Positions 9,509 through 18,959 of a DNA stretch of 32,851 bases are shown here, piece by piece. The notes under the pieces were generated by a model. It was not told the DNA's origin, did not search any database, and worked only from the letters and a program-made list of their open reading frames with translations. This DNA comes from Chara braunii (Eukaryota > Streptophyta > Charophyceae > Charales > Characeae). Position numbers and translations under genes: made by a program. How positions within the stretch are numbered: the first letter of the stretch is position 1; the number at the start of each line of letters is the position of its first letter. The stretch spans positions 865,002 to 897,852 of the forward strand of contig BFEA01000147.1 of NCBI GenBank assembly GCA_003427395.1, in the 5' to 3' direction.

Positions 9509-11121
9509 ATTGACGGCCTATCTTCCGGCCGATCGACTCCTAAGTACTATAGGATCGCGTCGAGGCGCGTTCCGCTGTCTAGGCCGTCCTCTATTCGCCA
9601 GATCGTCTTAGCGACGGTCTACTTAGTTCCCTATTAGCTCGCCACGTGTCGGTTGTAATACCAACCTAACGCCCAGCGCTACTTCCTGATCGGAGTGGGA
9701 TGGGGGCCCAGAAGTGCGCAAAAGGGGTGTGCCAAGGATTTTTGGGAATTTGGGGTGGAGTCCCAGCTTGGAACTCAGATCTCCGATGACAAGTTTCAGG
9801 GGCAGGGGTGCAAGTGTCTTCTGCTCAGAGTTGAGGCGATGACCGACCGTCCTGCCTAAGCCCGCGTGGGGTGCTACGGGTGTCTCTGTGGGAGTGCCAG
9901 TACTCATGCCGACCGTCGCACGTCTCGGGGTCTGAGGGAGACGAGTCGGACTCTGGTTGCTCAATCCTGTGATAGGCTCGTTGCACGACCCTCGCTTGCC
10001 GACGCTCGTCGGGCTGTCGACACTCTGAGCACGGCGGACGGGGACAAAACTTAGCTATGGAATCCTAGGGGACCACAAGTAGCTGATGGTAGGGAATCCC
10101 AGGGGACCATGAGTAGCTGATGGTAGGGGAGGACCGTTTAGTAGGGAGGGAAGTTAGTGGTAATGGCAACGAAGCTTGGGGTTAGAAGGTATTGCTGGTT
10201 CCGGTTGTCGGGATAATCGGGAATCCACGAGTCTCGATTGATTGCCAACTGGAAATCGCCCCTGCACAGTCGCTCGTTTTCAGTCCGGCAGGGGTACTCG
10301 AGAGGTCCCGAGTTCCGTAAGTGGTGTTGTTGTCAGATTTGTTGCTGTCGGATCTGTTCCCTTTCCCAATATACTCGGTATTCTGGGTTCCTCAGGCTTT
10401 CGCGATCGGTGATCCAGAAAGGAGAGTCTATCGCCATATCTCGTTCAGCCGAATTCTTGCATACACATCTTCCTACGGGGCGGGATCGTGACTAGCTTTT
10501 GCGGGCGCACGTGTAGATGGCGCGTCCGCGGACGACCGTTGTCTGACACGTGTGTGCGCGAGGGCTAGCAGACCCGATCCTGATCTGCGCAAGCAGCCAA
10601 AGAGCAGTCCGCACCAGCTCAGTTCTTGCAGCTAACTCTACCTAAGCAAACACACTCAGCAATCCCCCTTTGCCCTGACCCGTATAGCACATAGGGATTC
10701 CGTCATTCCTGTCGAGATCTGTCGGGCTAAGTCCACCCGGCCTCGTGAGTGCTCGTGTAAGCCGTATTCGTCAGATCGTACTTACACGGGGACTCGCGGG
10801 GCTAGTCCGTTGTGGATCGATCCATCAGCCAATCACTTATGCAGAAAGGGTGGGGGGGGGGGTCATGCAACGACCTTTTAGACCACTCTTGTTTGAGCAG
10901 AAAGCAGTTGCGTACCCGGACATACATCAAAGCATCATAACAGTACCTATTCCTTGCATCTACCAATCATCGGAGTGAGAATAGGCCGGCGCTGCGAGTG
11001 CGGGATGATTCAGAGTTGTATGCAAAACATTGGTTATCCCAGCATTACAAGATCATCAGACCCATCTCATCAAGCGAATGCAAAAAGTCAGAGAGGGAGG
11101 ACACATTACACAAAGCCGAAA
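9509..11121 (-). other. 5' leader region of the Ty3 element, no convincing gene
   Basis: About 1.6 kb lies between the detectable LTR repeat and the gag start. It holds only short ORFs, the longest being 9964-9623 on the minus strand (113 aa). The inner edge of the right LTR must lie inside this region, because the window cuts the other LTR copy. About 28 bases around 9714-9745 resemble 15379-15407. A G run sits at 10850-10861. Confidence 0.5.
10059..10126 (+). repeat. Two tandem 34-bp repeats
   Basis: Two adjacent units (10059-10092 and 10093-10126) share the pattern GGAATCC-AGGGGACCA followed by GTAGCTGATGGTAG, with three mismatches. They lie in the leader of the Ty3 element. Confidence 0.85.
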
Positions 11122-12287
11122 GAAATGTCGAAATGCAAAACAAGGGCATCTCGCCCAGAGCAAAAATCCTATACACAAGGACTGAGAAAAGAGAAAGAAG
11201 ATTGCAATCCCACATCCGCCCGTTTGCTCTCTCTCTCTCCCCGATGCGGACAGTCTGTCGCCTCGCACGTATCAACGAAGTTGTCACCCCGCTTAGCCCG
11301 CATGCACCGGTCAGGTTTGCCCGTGCGCCACAGTCCGTCGTGGCCCACACGTCAACCCCGCGCACTTGGCACCAGCTCGTCGGGTCGCCCGAATCCCTCA
11401 TCAACTCACCTCTTACTTTGCTCATTAGCCGACCCTCACCGATCGCGCTAACCTCGAGCTTCCAAAAATTTTTAAGAGAGGCATCCAACCACGCCGACGA
11501 AATTTATAGCATGCAGGCGTGCGTGAGGATGCGAGATTGCAGGGATTGGAAAGAGGAGCAGAGAGAGGAAGTGCCTACGCTTGGCATGGCCAGATCGCGA
11601 CGTGGGGGATGTAGCCACTCTCCACGCATCGATCCAGGCATGCAGCGCTCAGGCCAATCAGATGCAGTAACAAGAAGGGACGAAGGGTGGGAAGAAGACG
11701 AGGGAACAAGAAAGAAGATACAGTTACAATGGCGCCCGCCCAACAATTAGAGTTGTATGCAAGATTAAGTGCGCGTCTTAGTCAGAACTTCGTTCCCGAC
11801 GCAGAAGAACGCGCGCAAGAAGGGAGTGTCGCCCGACAAGAATTTCAAAAAGTCCTAAATTCCTATCTGAACTCAAAACCGCAACGGAAAAATTTTGACG
11901 AAACAGAAGAAGATTAAAAAAAAAAAAAAAAAAAAAAAAAATCCCGAGAGCCCTCGGGGGCTCGTTCTTAGGAAAATTTAAACTGAAAAGCTCTTGCGCG
12001 ATCATCGCGCCAAAAAAATCTTCGTTCCCTCCAGCAGAGCAAGAACGAACCATCGCCAACCATTATTGATCACGCCCAACGGGGCGCGCACACTCAACCG
12101 TCTGTCCCGGGCCTGTCCCACCACCGCCGAAGGGGAAGGAGCGAAGCGAAGAAAATGAAAGAAGCGAGGACACTGTCGCAATTTACCCGCCGATCCCACC
12201 TCCCGTAATTTGCCCAGCCTTCCCATCTCAGGACCCCTCATAGTCATCGTGCAGAAAGTCGAGCGGTGCGGAAAATGGTTCGTCACA
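11122..12287 (-). repeat. Right (5') LTR of the Ty3 element, minimal extent
   Basis: This is colinear with 1-1167. The outer end at 12287 gives the element-strand start TGTGACG. The inner end probably extends left of 11122 by an unknown amount, because the other copy runs off the window. This copy keeps an open plus-strand frame of 250 codons (10998-11750) that the left copy has lost. Whether that frame is coding is doubtful. An A-tract of about 30 bases lies at 11914-11941. Confidence 0.8.
11729..11917 (+). other. Short plus-strand ORF inside right LTR
   Basis: The 62-residue ORF begins MAPAQQLELYARL at ATG 11729 with a good start context (TTACAATGG) and ends in an acidic tail before an A-tract. 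It is amphipathic, with LELYARLSARLSQNF predicted helical. The left LTR copy (607-753) keeps the start and most residues but stops after 48 codons. The first bases also fit a tRNA-Lys-type primer binding site. It is antisense to the surrounding retroelement. No family is recognised. Confidence 0.3.
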
Positions 12288-12953
12288 GCACCTCTTCACC
12301 CTTCTGCATGATGCTAGATGTGTTCTGTAAGAAACAAGTAGTATGCGTTCTCAGCCAGAGGAAAAGCCTTTGAGGCCTACAACTGCTTCTATCAGGTCGA
12401 GGAAAGAACAAACAGACTCTCATCTATAGTCAACCGTATTCTGCCTCTCTTTTCCCTTTCGCAGGGCGCCCGATGTTAGTTGTGCGAAGCAAGGATTATG
12501 CATAGCATTTCTGCTTTCATGCGAGCCAAAGCACTCAAACTTTGTTGTTCACCGTGAACCTTGAAACCTCCTACATTCTGTTTGGCCAGAGTGTACACAA
12601 ACTGATCATCCAGGTCAAGGACAAGACGAGTCCCGCCGACTTTCCCGGTACTATGCCTTCTGGAGGGAGATGTGGTCTTAAACCCCATACCCTTGGTTTT
12701 TCGTGCCTCCTTCGTGCCGTCTATCCCCTCCTGCTGATGTCAGGTTTCTCCGCCCAATGCATGAATTTCTCAACCCTTTTCCACCTTCACTGAACATTGT
12801 TGTTCCTTCATCTTGGTACGGCTTCAATGAGTCACGAGTCGATGGGGAAAGAGAGAGCTAGGAACCAGAGTAGAATATGGTGCTCCCTATAGGGGTGAAG
12901 AGGCTACACCGCTTTACTCAGTTTTTATTGTTCAAGACCAAATCATTGTTAAA
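12288..12953. other. No gene recognised
   Basis: About 670 bases of mixed-composition flanking DNA. Open frames up to about 83 codons exist on both strands but show no recognisable domain or motif. The first bases after 12287 should contain one copy of the LTR element's target duplication. The partner copy is outside the window. Confidence 0.4.
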
Positions 12954-13087
12954 GGGACGTTGGACCCACTTTCCAGCAGGTTGAGCTCCCCGCCAATAGA
13001 TGGTGTGACCTGTATGGGCAGCGGTTCACCCCAACTACCACAGTCTACCAGTGTCTGATGAGTTGAAAAAAAAAAGAAAAAAAAAAG
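12954..13087 (+). mobile_element. Short poly(A)-tailed insertion with conserved hairpin module (copy 1)
   Basis: It opens with GGGACG and the hairpin stem GTTGGA / TCCAGC, where the second pair has become a T-G wobble. It continues with AGCTCCCCGCCAATAGATGG, shared with the other copies, and ends in an A-rich tail at about 13064-13087. It is the copy with the longest unique stretch between module and tail. This layout suggests a small RNA-derived retroelement. Confidence 0.6.
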
Positions 13088-13237
13088 GTTGTGGTCTTGG
13101 GGGGGGGTGCTAGGCCCCAAGAGGAGTGCTCTCCAGTCCCAGCCATTCCACTTTATGCCTATTTGGCGCCAGATGCGGGCCCACCATCGCCATGTCAATT
13201 CTGCTCACGAGCATTGCAGGACCAGAAGTTGTCCAGT

Positions 13238-13330
13238 TGATGTAGCTCAGTGGTTAGAGCACCGGTTGGAAATGCGCATTGTGGTACGAGGTTGCGGGTT
13301 CAAAACTCAATTGCAGCCTTGCGCATGGAC
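13238..13330 (+). mobile_element. tRNA-like segment, probable SINE head or tRNA pseudogene
   Basis: GATGTAGCTCAGTGGTTAGA contains a near-consensus pol III A box and D arm. GGGTTCAAAACTC about 45 bases later is a degenerate B box (GGTTCAAAACT against GGTTCGANTCC). The T stem does not pair properly and no clean anticodon arm forms. It is therefore a tRNA-derived retroposon or pseudogene and not a functional tRNA gene. Confidence 0.55.
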
Positions 13331-13433
13331 ACCGCAGGGCATTAGAAATACCCCGCATTAAATATACAACTAGGTCTGTGGTGGGAGAGTTGAGGGCGTG
13401 AGTTACTAGTTGGTCAAATTAGGGGCCAATAGG

Positions 13434-13860
13434 TGATTGCTTGAGCCTGGCGTCTGAAGTACCCGTACGACGAGGCTCGTTCGACTATGCTTCAACCGGG
13501 GCTAGGTAGCTACCGTCTTCCCCCGAAGACAACGCACCCTCATTTTGGCCGTATCTGGCCGGAAATATAGCTTGTATACATTCATTTTTAGGGTGCGTTA
13601 TGTTCGGGGAAAGACGGTAGCCCTGGTGTCTGTCACTACTGTTCGGTCCAAGTTCCCGTCTATACATAGGGTGATGATGGTCCTGAGTGCTGGTCACATT
13701 GAGGTAGGATAGTAGGGATAGGGGATGCGCTAGGAGTATTGACGCGAGGATGGGATGGGTGGTGGCCTCGCCTCAGAGCGACTACGGCTGACTGCTTCCG
13801 GCAATCAATGTGTGTGCCTAGTAACCGGCCTCTACAACACCTTGGACTTTTTATATATAT
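13434..13860 (+). repeat. Diverged direct repeat, copy A (contains a MITE)
   Basis: This shares long blocks with 14678-14985, for example GATTGCTTGAGCCTGGCGTC, GTCCTGAGTGCTGGTCACA and GCGCTAGGAGTATT. Copy A is longer because a TIR element sits at 13510-13620. It ends near an AT microsatellite and A-run (13850-13872). Function is unknown, and no ORF is conserved between the copies. Confidence 0.8.
13510..13620. mobile_element. 111-bp MITE with 31-bp terminal inverted repeats
   Basis: The left end CTACCGTCTTCCCCCGAA continues to 13540 and matches the reverse complement of 13590-13620 at 28 of 31 positions. The 49-bp centre is AT-rich. The related sequence at 14678-14985 has no such insert at the corresponding place and acts as an approximate empty site. 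The flanks do not show a clear target duplication. Self-complementary GGTAGCTACC at the left edge makes the exact boundary uncertain. Confidence 0.75.
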
Positions 13861-14164
13861 ATAAAAAAAAAAAGAATGACGCACGGCTGGACACATATTC
13901 CCTTGGGCTGACGCACGGTAAGCTTATACAGGCACTGCCTGCGCAGAGAAGAGGTTAACAACTTAATAGAGCCCTAAATTTTCAGGATTTTTTCAGGGTC
14001 ATTATAACAAATGTCCCATACCTTTTACGCCACCTTTGGTGCTTGCGCAGCACCCAAGGGTTGTCCATGGTGTTGTGAACTTGATACTGCCTGGGTTGCT
14101 TGTGGTTGTTGCTCGTGGTTGTTCTGTTGATCTCCCCAGTCTGGCATATCACACAAGGGGCCGT

Positions 14165-14235
14165 TTGCGATTGTTGCTCAAATGGTAGAGTCTTCAGGTC
14201 ACATGTCATAGATCACAGGTTCGAGTCTGGCTTGG
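14165..14235 (+). mobile_element. tRNA-like segment with A and B boxes
   Basis: TTGCTCAAATGGTAGAGT fits the A box and D arm. CAGGTTCGAGTCTGG contains a good B box (GGTTCGAGTCT). Arms other than the D arm pair poorly. It is probably a tRNA-derived SINE head. A G run follows at about 14242-14249, with no clear poly(A) tail nearby. Confidence 0.5.
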
Positions 14236-14309
14236 GACTTTGGGGGGGGTTCTTGTCCAGCTTGGCCTGTCATCTCTTCAAAATGAGCACATAGTTTCCT
14301 CTACATAGT

Positions 14310-14456
14310 ACTGCACATATCCGGCCTTCGGGCACATACATCTCGCTATACAGTTACACGGAACATACATAGCCTTCGGGCAGATACAAACCACATGGCC
14401 CTATGGGCTCATGCAAAAACATACATAGCCTCTGGGCACATACACATACACACAAC
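14310..14456 (+). repeat. Tandem repeats built on GCCTTCGGGC
   Basis: Four degenerate units of about 40-48 bases each hold a GCC-TTCG-GGC or GCCTCTGGGC hairpin core followed by ACATACA-type spacers. The core is a 3-bp stem with a UUCG-like loop in the first two units. Confidence 0.65.
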
Positions 14457-14677
14457 TACGATACTGGGCTGGGGGTTTCTATCAGGTATATGACGGGGTC
14501 TGCTCACGCATGGCTTAGCTCTAGGGTAGGGTAGGGATATAAGTTGCTCCGGCTAGTCTGAGTTCCGCCTAGCCTTGGGTAAGCTAGGGGACGGACGGTA
14601 GGATGTGTCCACGGGCGCTGGGTTGCCTTGCGTATGTAATTCTACTGAGTAAACTCTCTGAATTGGGCCTGTAGAAG

Positions 14678-14985
14678 ATTGCTTGAGCCTGGCGTCCGAA
14701 GTTCCCGTAGGGCAAGGTTCGTCCGCTTCCGCTTCCATCAGGGCTGGGAGGTTGGCCCAGGCTTGGTGCTTGTCACTGCTGTCTGGTCCAAGTTGCCCTC
14801 GATACTGGTAGGGTGATGGTCCTGAGTGCTGGTCACACTGAGATAGGATAGTAGGGACAGGGGGTGCGCTAGGAGTATTAACTGGGGATGGGTAGGGTAG
14901 GTGGCCTATCCTGTCAGGACAACCATTGGCTACCGCTACCAGCAATCACCGCGGGTCTGGTCCTTGGCCTCTTCAACACCCTGAG
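14678..14985 (+). repeat. Diverged direct repeat, copy B (lacks the MITE)
   Basis: This is the partner of 13434-13860. Blocks such as GTCCTGAGTGCTGGTCACA, TAGGATAGTAGGGA and GCGCTAGGAGTATT are shared. Its continuity across the MITE site supports a later insertion in copy A. Confidence 0.8.
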
Positions 14986-15164
14986 GAACAGATGTTGAAT
15001 ATTTCTGGACGGTTGTGGTGTGGAAAATTCTCCTGGCATGCCTTACACCACGGGAGGGCTATCCCCTTCTGTTCCAAGGAGAAGTGGCCGATCAGCCAGT
15101 TGTTTGTTGGGCAGCAGCGGTGGATGATATCCCACTGGAGTGAGTTAAATTTAGCCAGCCTCAC
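14973..15164 (-). pseudogene. Possible zinc-binding RT-tail fragment
   Basis: A 63-residue minus-strand ORF reads QWDIIHRCCPTNNWLIGHF, then W-C-x2-C, then PEIFNIC. The PT..WL...C-x2-C...IF..C arrangement is reminiscent of the zf-RVT domain at the end of LINE-type reverse transcriptases. No RT core is present nearby. A short chance ORF remains possible. Confidence 0.25.
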
Positions 15165-15584
15165 TTTCTGTCCTCGAAACCAGCGAACTTGACGCAGCTA
15201 CTCCTGACTAATGTTAAGATGGCACATCCATCGGTCTCTGAGAATGGCTCTCAGGTCGACCTGACGTTGAAGCATGCGGTTGACCATGAGTGCCTTGTGA
15301 CGTTCTAACCTCATCCCTGTCCTGTCTTTCGGTCGGAGTGATAAATTATGCGGAATAGGCCTTGAAAGAACAGCGAAATGGGGTGTGTCGAGGATTTTTG
15401 GGAATAGTGAGTGTGGGGCCACAGGCGGAACTGATTGCCCCCGTGTGATTCCAGTCTTAGTGAGAAAGGACCATAGTCGCGTGGGAAAGAAATGACACAT
15501 GATACTTTCAAATGTTCGCCTAATCCTGGCTGGCGCGCACCGGGCCGCCGCGGCACGCGGATGGGGGCATATTGGTTGCTTGCA

Positions 15585-15700
15585 GGCGAGGCGCTGGCTG
15601 GTCGGAGGTGGCGGGGCTTCTCGCAGGTTGCGAGGCGCTGGCTTCTCGCGAGTGGCGAGGCGCTGGTTGTGTGAGTGCAGCGAGGCGCTGGCTGTAGTTA
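15585..15700 (+). repeat. Four short repeats of GCGAGGCGCTGG
   Basis: GCGAGGCGCTGGCT or GCGAGGCGCTGGTT occurs four times between about 15586 and 15695, with irregular spacing of 24-41 bases. It is GC-rich, with no clear coding role. Confidence 0.75.
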
Positions 15701-16905
15701 GATCGGCACTGGGGTAGGTTGTGTTGCCTTGTAACCCTAGCAGGGGGGTATGTGATCTAATGATTTCTGGTACGAGGACTGGAAGTTTGGTCGGCGTGTA
15801 CTCCATCGGTGGTGAGGGTAGGATTTGGATTGTTAGTTGTTCTTGTTTTTGTCCTTCCTCCTTTTGTTTTTTTGCAAATGGAGGGTGGAAATCGGAAGCA
15901 TGGTTTGGAAGAAATTTTGGGTGGGCTCGCGCAGTAGGGGAGGGGTGGCTCAGGGTGGTAAGTCCACTAGAAGGACGGGGTGGGGCGACAGTGGCCGGTG
16001 CTGGAGCAGTGGCTCTGTGACCATGGGGAGGAGTTTGAGGCCATTGGAGCTATGCCAAGGGTGGAAGGCATAACCACCTCTTTCAACGTAGCTGATGCTG
16101 GGGCAGTGACCCTGTAACCCGGTAGGGGGTTTGGCAGCTAAGGAAGTTGTCGAGGGAGGAAGACATTTCCTGTCCGTCAGAAGACAGTTAGTTCAGTGCT
16201 AGGGCAGTTTGTGCTGCCTTGTAACCCTGCAAGGGGTGTGTGAGAACTGGCGACCTCTGGTACGAGGACTGAAAGCGTGAGTGGCTGTTTCTCGCCTGTA
16301 GTGAGGGTCTGATTTGGATTGGTGGTGGGTTCAACTCTGATTTTCGTTTCTTCAATTTTTCTAAATCTCTTGGAATTCTCCTTATTTTTTCAAAAAAAGA
16401 GGTGAGTGGGATAAGTAGATGGTGGGATTTCAGGCATCCTATTAGTGAAGGGGCTAGCTAGTAGGATGGAAATACGGTATAGCAGCAGTGGAGATGATGG
16501 CTCTGCTGCAGTAAGTCTTGCCGGAGGGAGGAAAGAGGATTGATGGGGGTATCTTAGTTTGTTTTCTGAATTGTGCATATGTTTTTGTTTCTTAGTAAAA
16601 ATAGAGAATGCTTTAGGATTCTGGGGACTTCTAGCAACTTGCTTTAGGCTGTTTAATATTGGTGCATTCATGGATCTGCGGTTGTTCGATGCCAGAACGA
16701 GGCTGGCCGGTGCTGGGGTGTTGGCCTGTAACCTGCTGCTTGCAGGAGCGTGAGGCCTGGTAGAGAGATATGGGGATGCTTTGGGGGGGAATCCTAAGGG
16801 ACAACCAAGGGTCGCTGTTGGGACGACGCTGGCCGGAGTTGGGGTGAGTCGTGTTGCTCTGTAACCTAGCCTGGTGGGGGTGTGAGGCCTGGGAGAGCTC
16901 AACAG
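15700..16905 (+). repeat. Forward-oriented array of diverged GTAAC-type repeats
   Basis: A recurring unit has the form GTGCTGGGGCAGT..CTGTAACCC..GGGG.GTGTGAGG. Copies start near 15703, 15993, 16091, 16196, 16709 and 16834. The pair 15703-15840 and 16196-16330 are the clearest full-length matches (CTGGTACGAGGACTG and GATTTGGATTG shared). The block 16676-16905 is strongly matched in reverse complement at 19015-19265. Reading frames on the minus strand stay open for 100-200 codons, but nothing recognisable is encoded. Confidence 0.75.
16420..16560 (+). repeat. Direct repeat partner of 17600-17760
   Basis: Both carry GGTGGG, then GGGGCTAGCT-GTAGGATG, then GGTATAGCAGCAG, then CAGT-AGTCTTGCCGGAG. 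A third, inverted copy lies at about 20255-20400. Confidence 0.8.
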
Positions 16906-16965
16906 GGAATAAGACAGTGTTGTACAGTTTTATAGTGTTTTTGTTTGGAAGTCTAGGGATTCTAA

Positions 16966-17544
16966 GGCCTGGACCCCACAGGACAAAATCGTGGAAAAGT
17001 CCTGGAAAAGATGGCCTGGAAAAACTTTTTCGGGAGTACATCGGAAGAAAATGGCCGCCTGGAAACTCGATTATGGGAGGTTCCGACTGTTTTCGGAGAC
17101 CCCACTGCGTCGGAAAGGTTGTCCGGAAAAGTGGAGTTCCGTGTTTTCACTTTCGTATCGTAGTGTCGTGGGGGCACGCGAGCATCTTCCGCCGGAATTT
17201 TGTGCCATTTCGAGAGGGTAGGGGGGGGGGCATCTCTCTCTTGGAAACTTCTTCTGGAAAGTGCTGGTCCAACCGTGGTCCGAGCCTGCACGTCCCGTGG
17301 CGTCGCACGCCACGACCGGACACGACCGGACACCCACGAAGTGGTCTGTCGAAGCAGGGGCGGACATCCATGACCACCGCGGCGGTCCAGATGCAGTTTC
17401 CAGGCTTTCCAAGCTCCTGGAAACTGCATTTTCCAACCTCTCCGGTGGGGTCCCGCCTTTCCGCAGGCGAACTTTTCCAGCCGGGTTTCCATGGAAACCC
17501 GAAGTTGGAAACATTTCTGGGTTTTTTCCTGTGGGGTCCAGGCC
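16966..17544. mobile_element. 579-bp non-autonomous DNA transposon with TAA target duplication
   Basis: The terminal inverted repeats read GGCCTGGACCCCACAGGA at both ends. TAA flanks both sides (16963-16965 and 17545-17547). A TWA-type 3-bp duplication and GGC-starting TIRs are typical of PIF/Harbinger elements. No DDE transposase is recognisable, so it is non-autonomous. The interior is rich in TGGAAA/TTTCCA motifs. It also holds a perfect 14-bp inverted repeat (17391-17404 and 17416-17429) and a perfect 20-bp palindrome (17482-17501). ORFs of up to 176 codons cross it on the minus strand, without known domains. Confidence 0.78.
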
Positions 17545-17599
17545 TAAGTATTCGGCCTCTTCTTAATTCTCTTGAGCTTCTTCAAAAAAGAAAAGATGG

Positions 17600-17760
17600 T
17601 GGGTTATCACGCGTCCTACCAGTGAGGGGGCTAGCTGGTAGGATGAGAGCATGGTATAGCAGCAGCAGAGATGGTGGCTCCACTGCAGTCAGTCTTGCCG
17701 GAGTGAGGAAAAGTGGATTGTTGGCGGTTCTTCTGAGCCATTTCTGAATTTTGCTTAATC
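17600..17760 (+). repeat. Direct repeat partner of 16420-16560
   Basis: It has the same order of blocks as 16420-16560, ending in TTTCTGAATT. With the inverted copy near 20255-20400 it forms part of the large inverted arrangement of this region. Confidence 0.8.
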
Positions 17761-17938
17761 ATGAAGTTGTCGTAGACATGTCTGAAGTAGCCCCAAATTC
17801 TCTGAGCCAAAGCCGGGTAATGGCCCCGGTATCTCAATTTTCAAAACTCCATTTTTAGGCCAACTTGTTTTTTTCTAGTAGGTTCCTAGTCCCATTTTCA
17901 TGAAATTTTCTGACGAGTTTTCTGAACGTGCTCGTTAT

Positions 17939-18147
17939 GGGACGCTGGGCCCGGTTCCCAGTTTGTGCCAATTTGTGAGGATATGGTTGTATCTATGGGA
18001 CGCTGGACCCGGCTTCCAGCAGGTGCTGCTCCCCACCAATAGATGGAGCTTGTAAGAAAAGAAAAAAACAAAAAAAAAAAGAAGTTTGTATATGGGACGC
18101 TGGACCCGTTTTCCAGCAGGTGATGCTCCCCACCAATAGATGGAGCT
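17939..18147 (+). repeat. Cluster of three hairpin-module copies (2-4)
   Basis: The copies begin at 17939 (short, diverged), 17997 and 18094. Copy 2 has stem GCTGGG / CCCAGT, in which the closing A-T pair has become G-C. Copies 3 and 4 continue through CTCCCCACCAATAGATGGAG. Copy 3 runs directly into an A-rich tract (18053-18082) before copy 4. Confidence 0.75.
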
Positions 18148-18199
18148 ACCCCCCAGGTGCTAACACTAACACTAATGGGGGGGCAGCTAGAGGGCTATG

Positions 18200-18392
18200 A
18201 ATCCCCCCCGGACGCAGTCGCCGCAGTCAAAACCGCGGCCTGCAGTCATGGCCGCGACCTCGCAGTCATGACGGCGGAGGCGGCAATTTTTGCGATCTCG
18301 TAGCGGCCAGAGGGGGAGGGGGTTGGGGGTGGTGGTTGGGGATTGGGGTTCCGGAACCCCGACCCCACCCCCTAGAAAAAAAAAAAAAAATG
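18200..18392 (+). mobile_element. GC-rich, G4-prone, poly(A)-tailed insertion (copy 1)
   Basis: It starts with GCAGTC-containing GC-rich repeats (four GCAGTC between about 18213 and 18270). Five G-runs follow at 18312-18348 (GGGGGAGGGGGTTGGGGG and onward), then CCCC-rich sequence and an A15 tail at about 18376-18390. The same order (GC-rich head, GGGGAGGGGGTTGGGG, A-tail) recurs on the minus strand at 22410-22592. An N at 18406 marks an uncertain base. Confidence 0.6.
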
Positions 18393-18959
18393 ATTTTCCG
18401 AGGGGNGGGGGTTGGTGTGTGAAAAACAATTAAGAGACCGGCAATCAACCTGAATTGATGCCACGAGAAGTCACAACAAATCAGACGAGAGGAATCGCAA
18501 GGACCAAGCTAACAGGTAGGAACAGACAACAGCAACAGCACCCCACAAAGAGAACATCAGTTGGTACTACTAAGACAGACGCATCCAAGCAAGCTGGGTC
18601 CTAGGACCACGAATGTAGCCCTGAGAAGGGATAGTGCGACCAAGCGGTTCACGGTACAAGGGACTCTCACACACCCAGTGATGTACGAGACAGATTTTTT
18701 TTATTTATTTTTTTAAGGGCCCAGTGTCCAAGGCTGATATTACTGATAAAAGATGTTGAGGTCGGGGGCCTCACAGTCTACCTGGAGTAAGGAAATCGAG
18801 ATTGCCAAGAACCGGGCTCGGCGTCCCTTATGATGACGAAAAGGATCGTAATATTCACAATGAAGAAAACCATGAGATTTAAAAGTTTTAGGCTACTCAT
18901 AATTTTACTTTGACAAAATTCAGAAAAACAGTCTGCCACAACTAAAAGTACCACCACAG
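18393..18959. other. No gene recognised; one hairpin-module copy on the minus strand
   Basis: The DNA is A-rich and otherwise featureless. The hairpin module at 18804-18827 (minus) has a stem of GCCGAG / CTTGGC around the same CCCGGTT loop, and the same GGGACG 5' flank as the other copies. Confidence 0.6.

Larger units (their letters stand above)
1..12287 (-). mobile_element. Degenerate Ty3/gypsy LTR retrotransposon, near full length
   Basis: All pol domains lie on the minus strand in the order gag, protease, RT, RNase H, integrase. They are flanked by direct repeats at 1-1167 and 11122-12287. RT before integrase places it in Ty3/gypsy rather than Ty1/copia. The outer end of the left LTR is cut by the window start. 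The element cannot be autonomous: gag, the protease-RT linker, RT-RNase H and integrase are split by frameshifts and stops, and two catalytic residues are replaced. The two LTR copies differ at roughly 7 percent of sites in the first 330 bases by eye, so the insertion is old. I found no convincing polypurine tract beside the left LTR, and no minus-strand primer binding site was identified with confidence. Confidence 0.9.

Noticed and set aside
9623-9964. Leader ORF sharing FPKIL-TP with the minus-strand ORF at 15806-15198
   Set aside because: The likeness is limited to about 28 bases and no wider coding similarity was found.
10998-11750. 250-codon plus-strand ORF in the right LTR as a gene
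   Set aside because: The left LTR copy is frameshifted, no domain is recognisable, and it is antisense to the retroelement. Probably a chance open frame.
13238-13330. Functional tRNA gene
   Set aside because: The A box is good, but the T arm does not pair and no proper anticodon arm forms. Called a tRNA-derived segment.
13589-13598. Telomere-like TTTAGGG
   Set aside because: A single occurrence at the end of a MITE, with no array.
14310-14456. CRISPR-like array
   Set aside because: The units are degenerate, without unique equal-length spacers, and the DNA is eukaryotic.
16851-17747. 298-codon plus-strand ORF as a gene
   Set aside because: It crosses both ends of the TIR element and two noncoding repeats, so it cannot be one conserved product.
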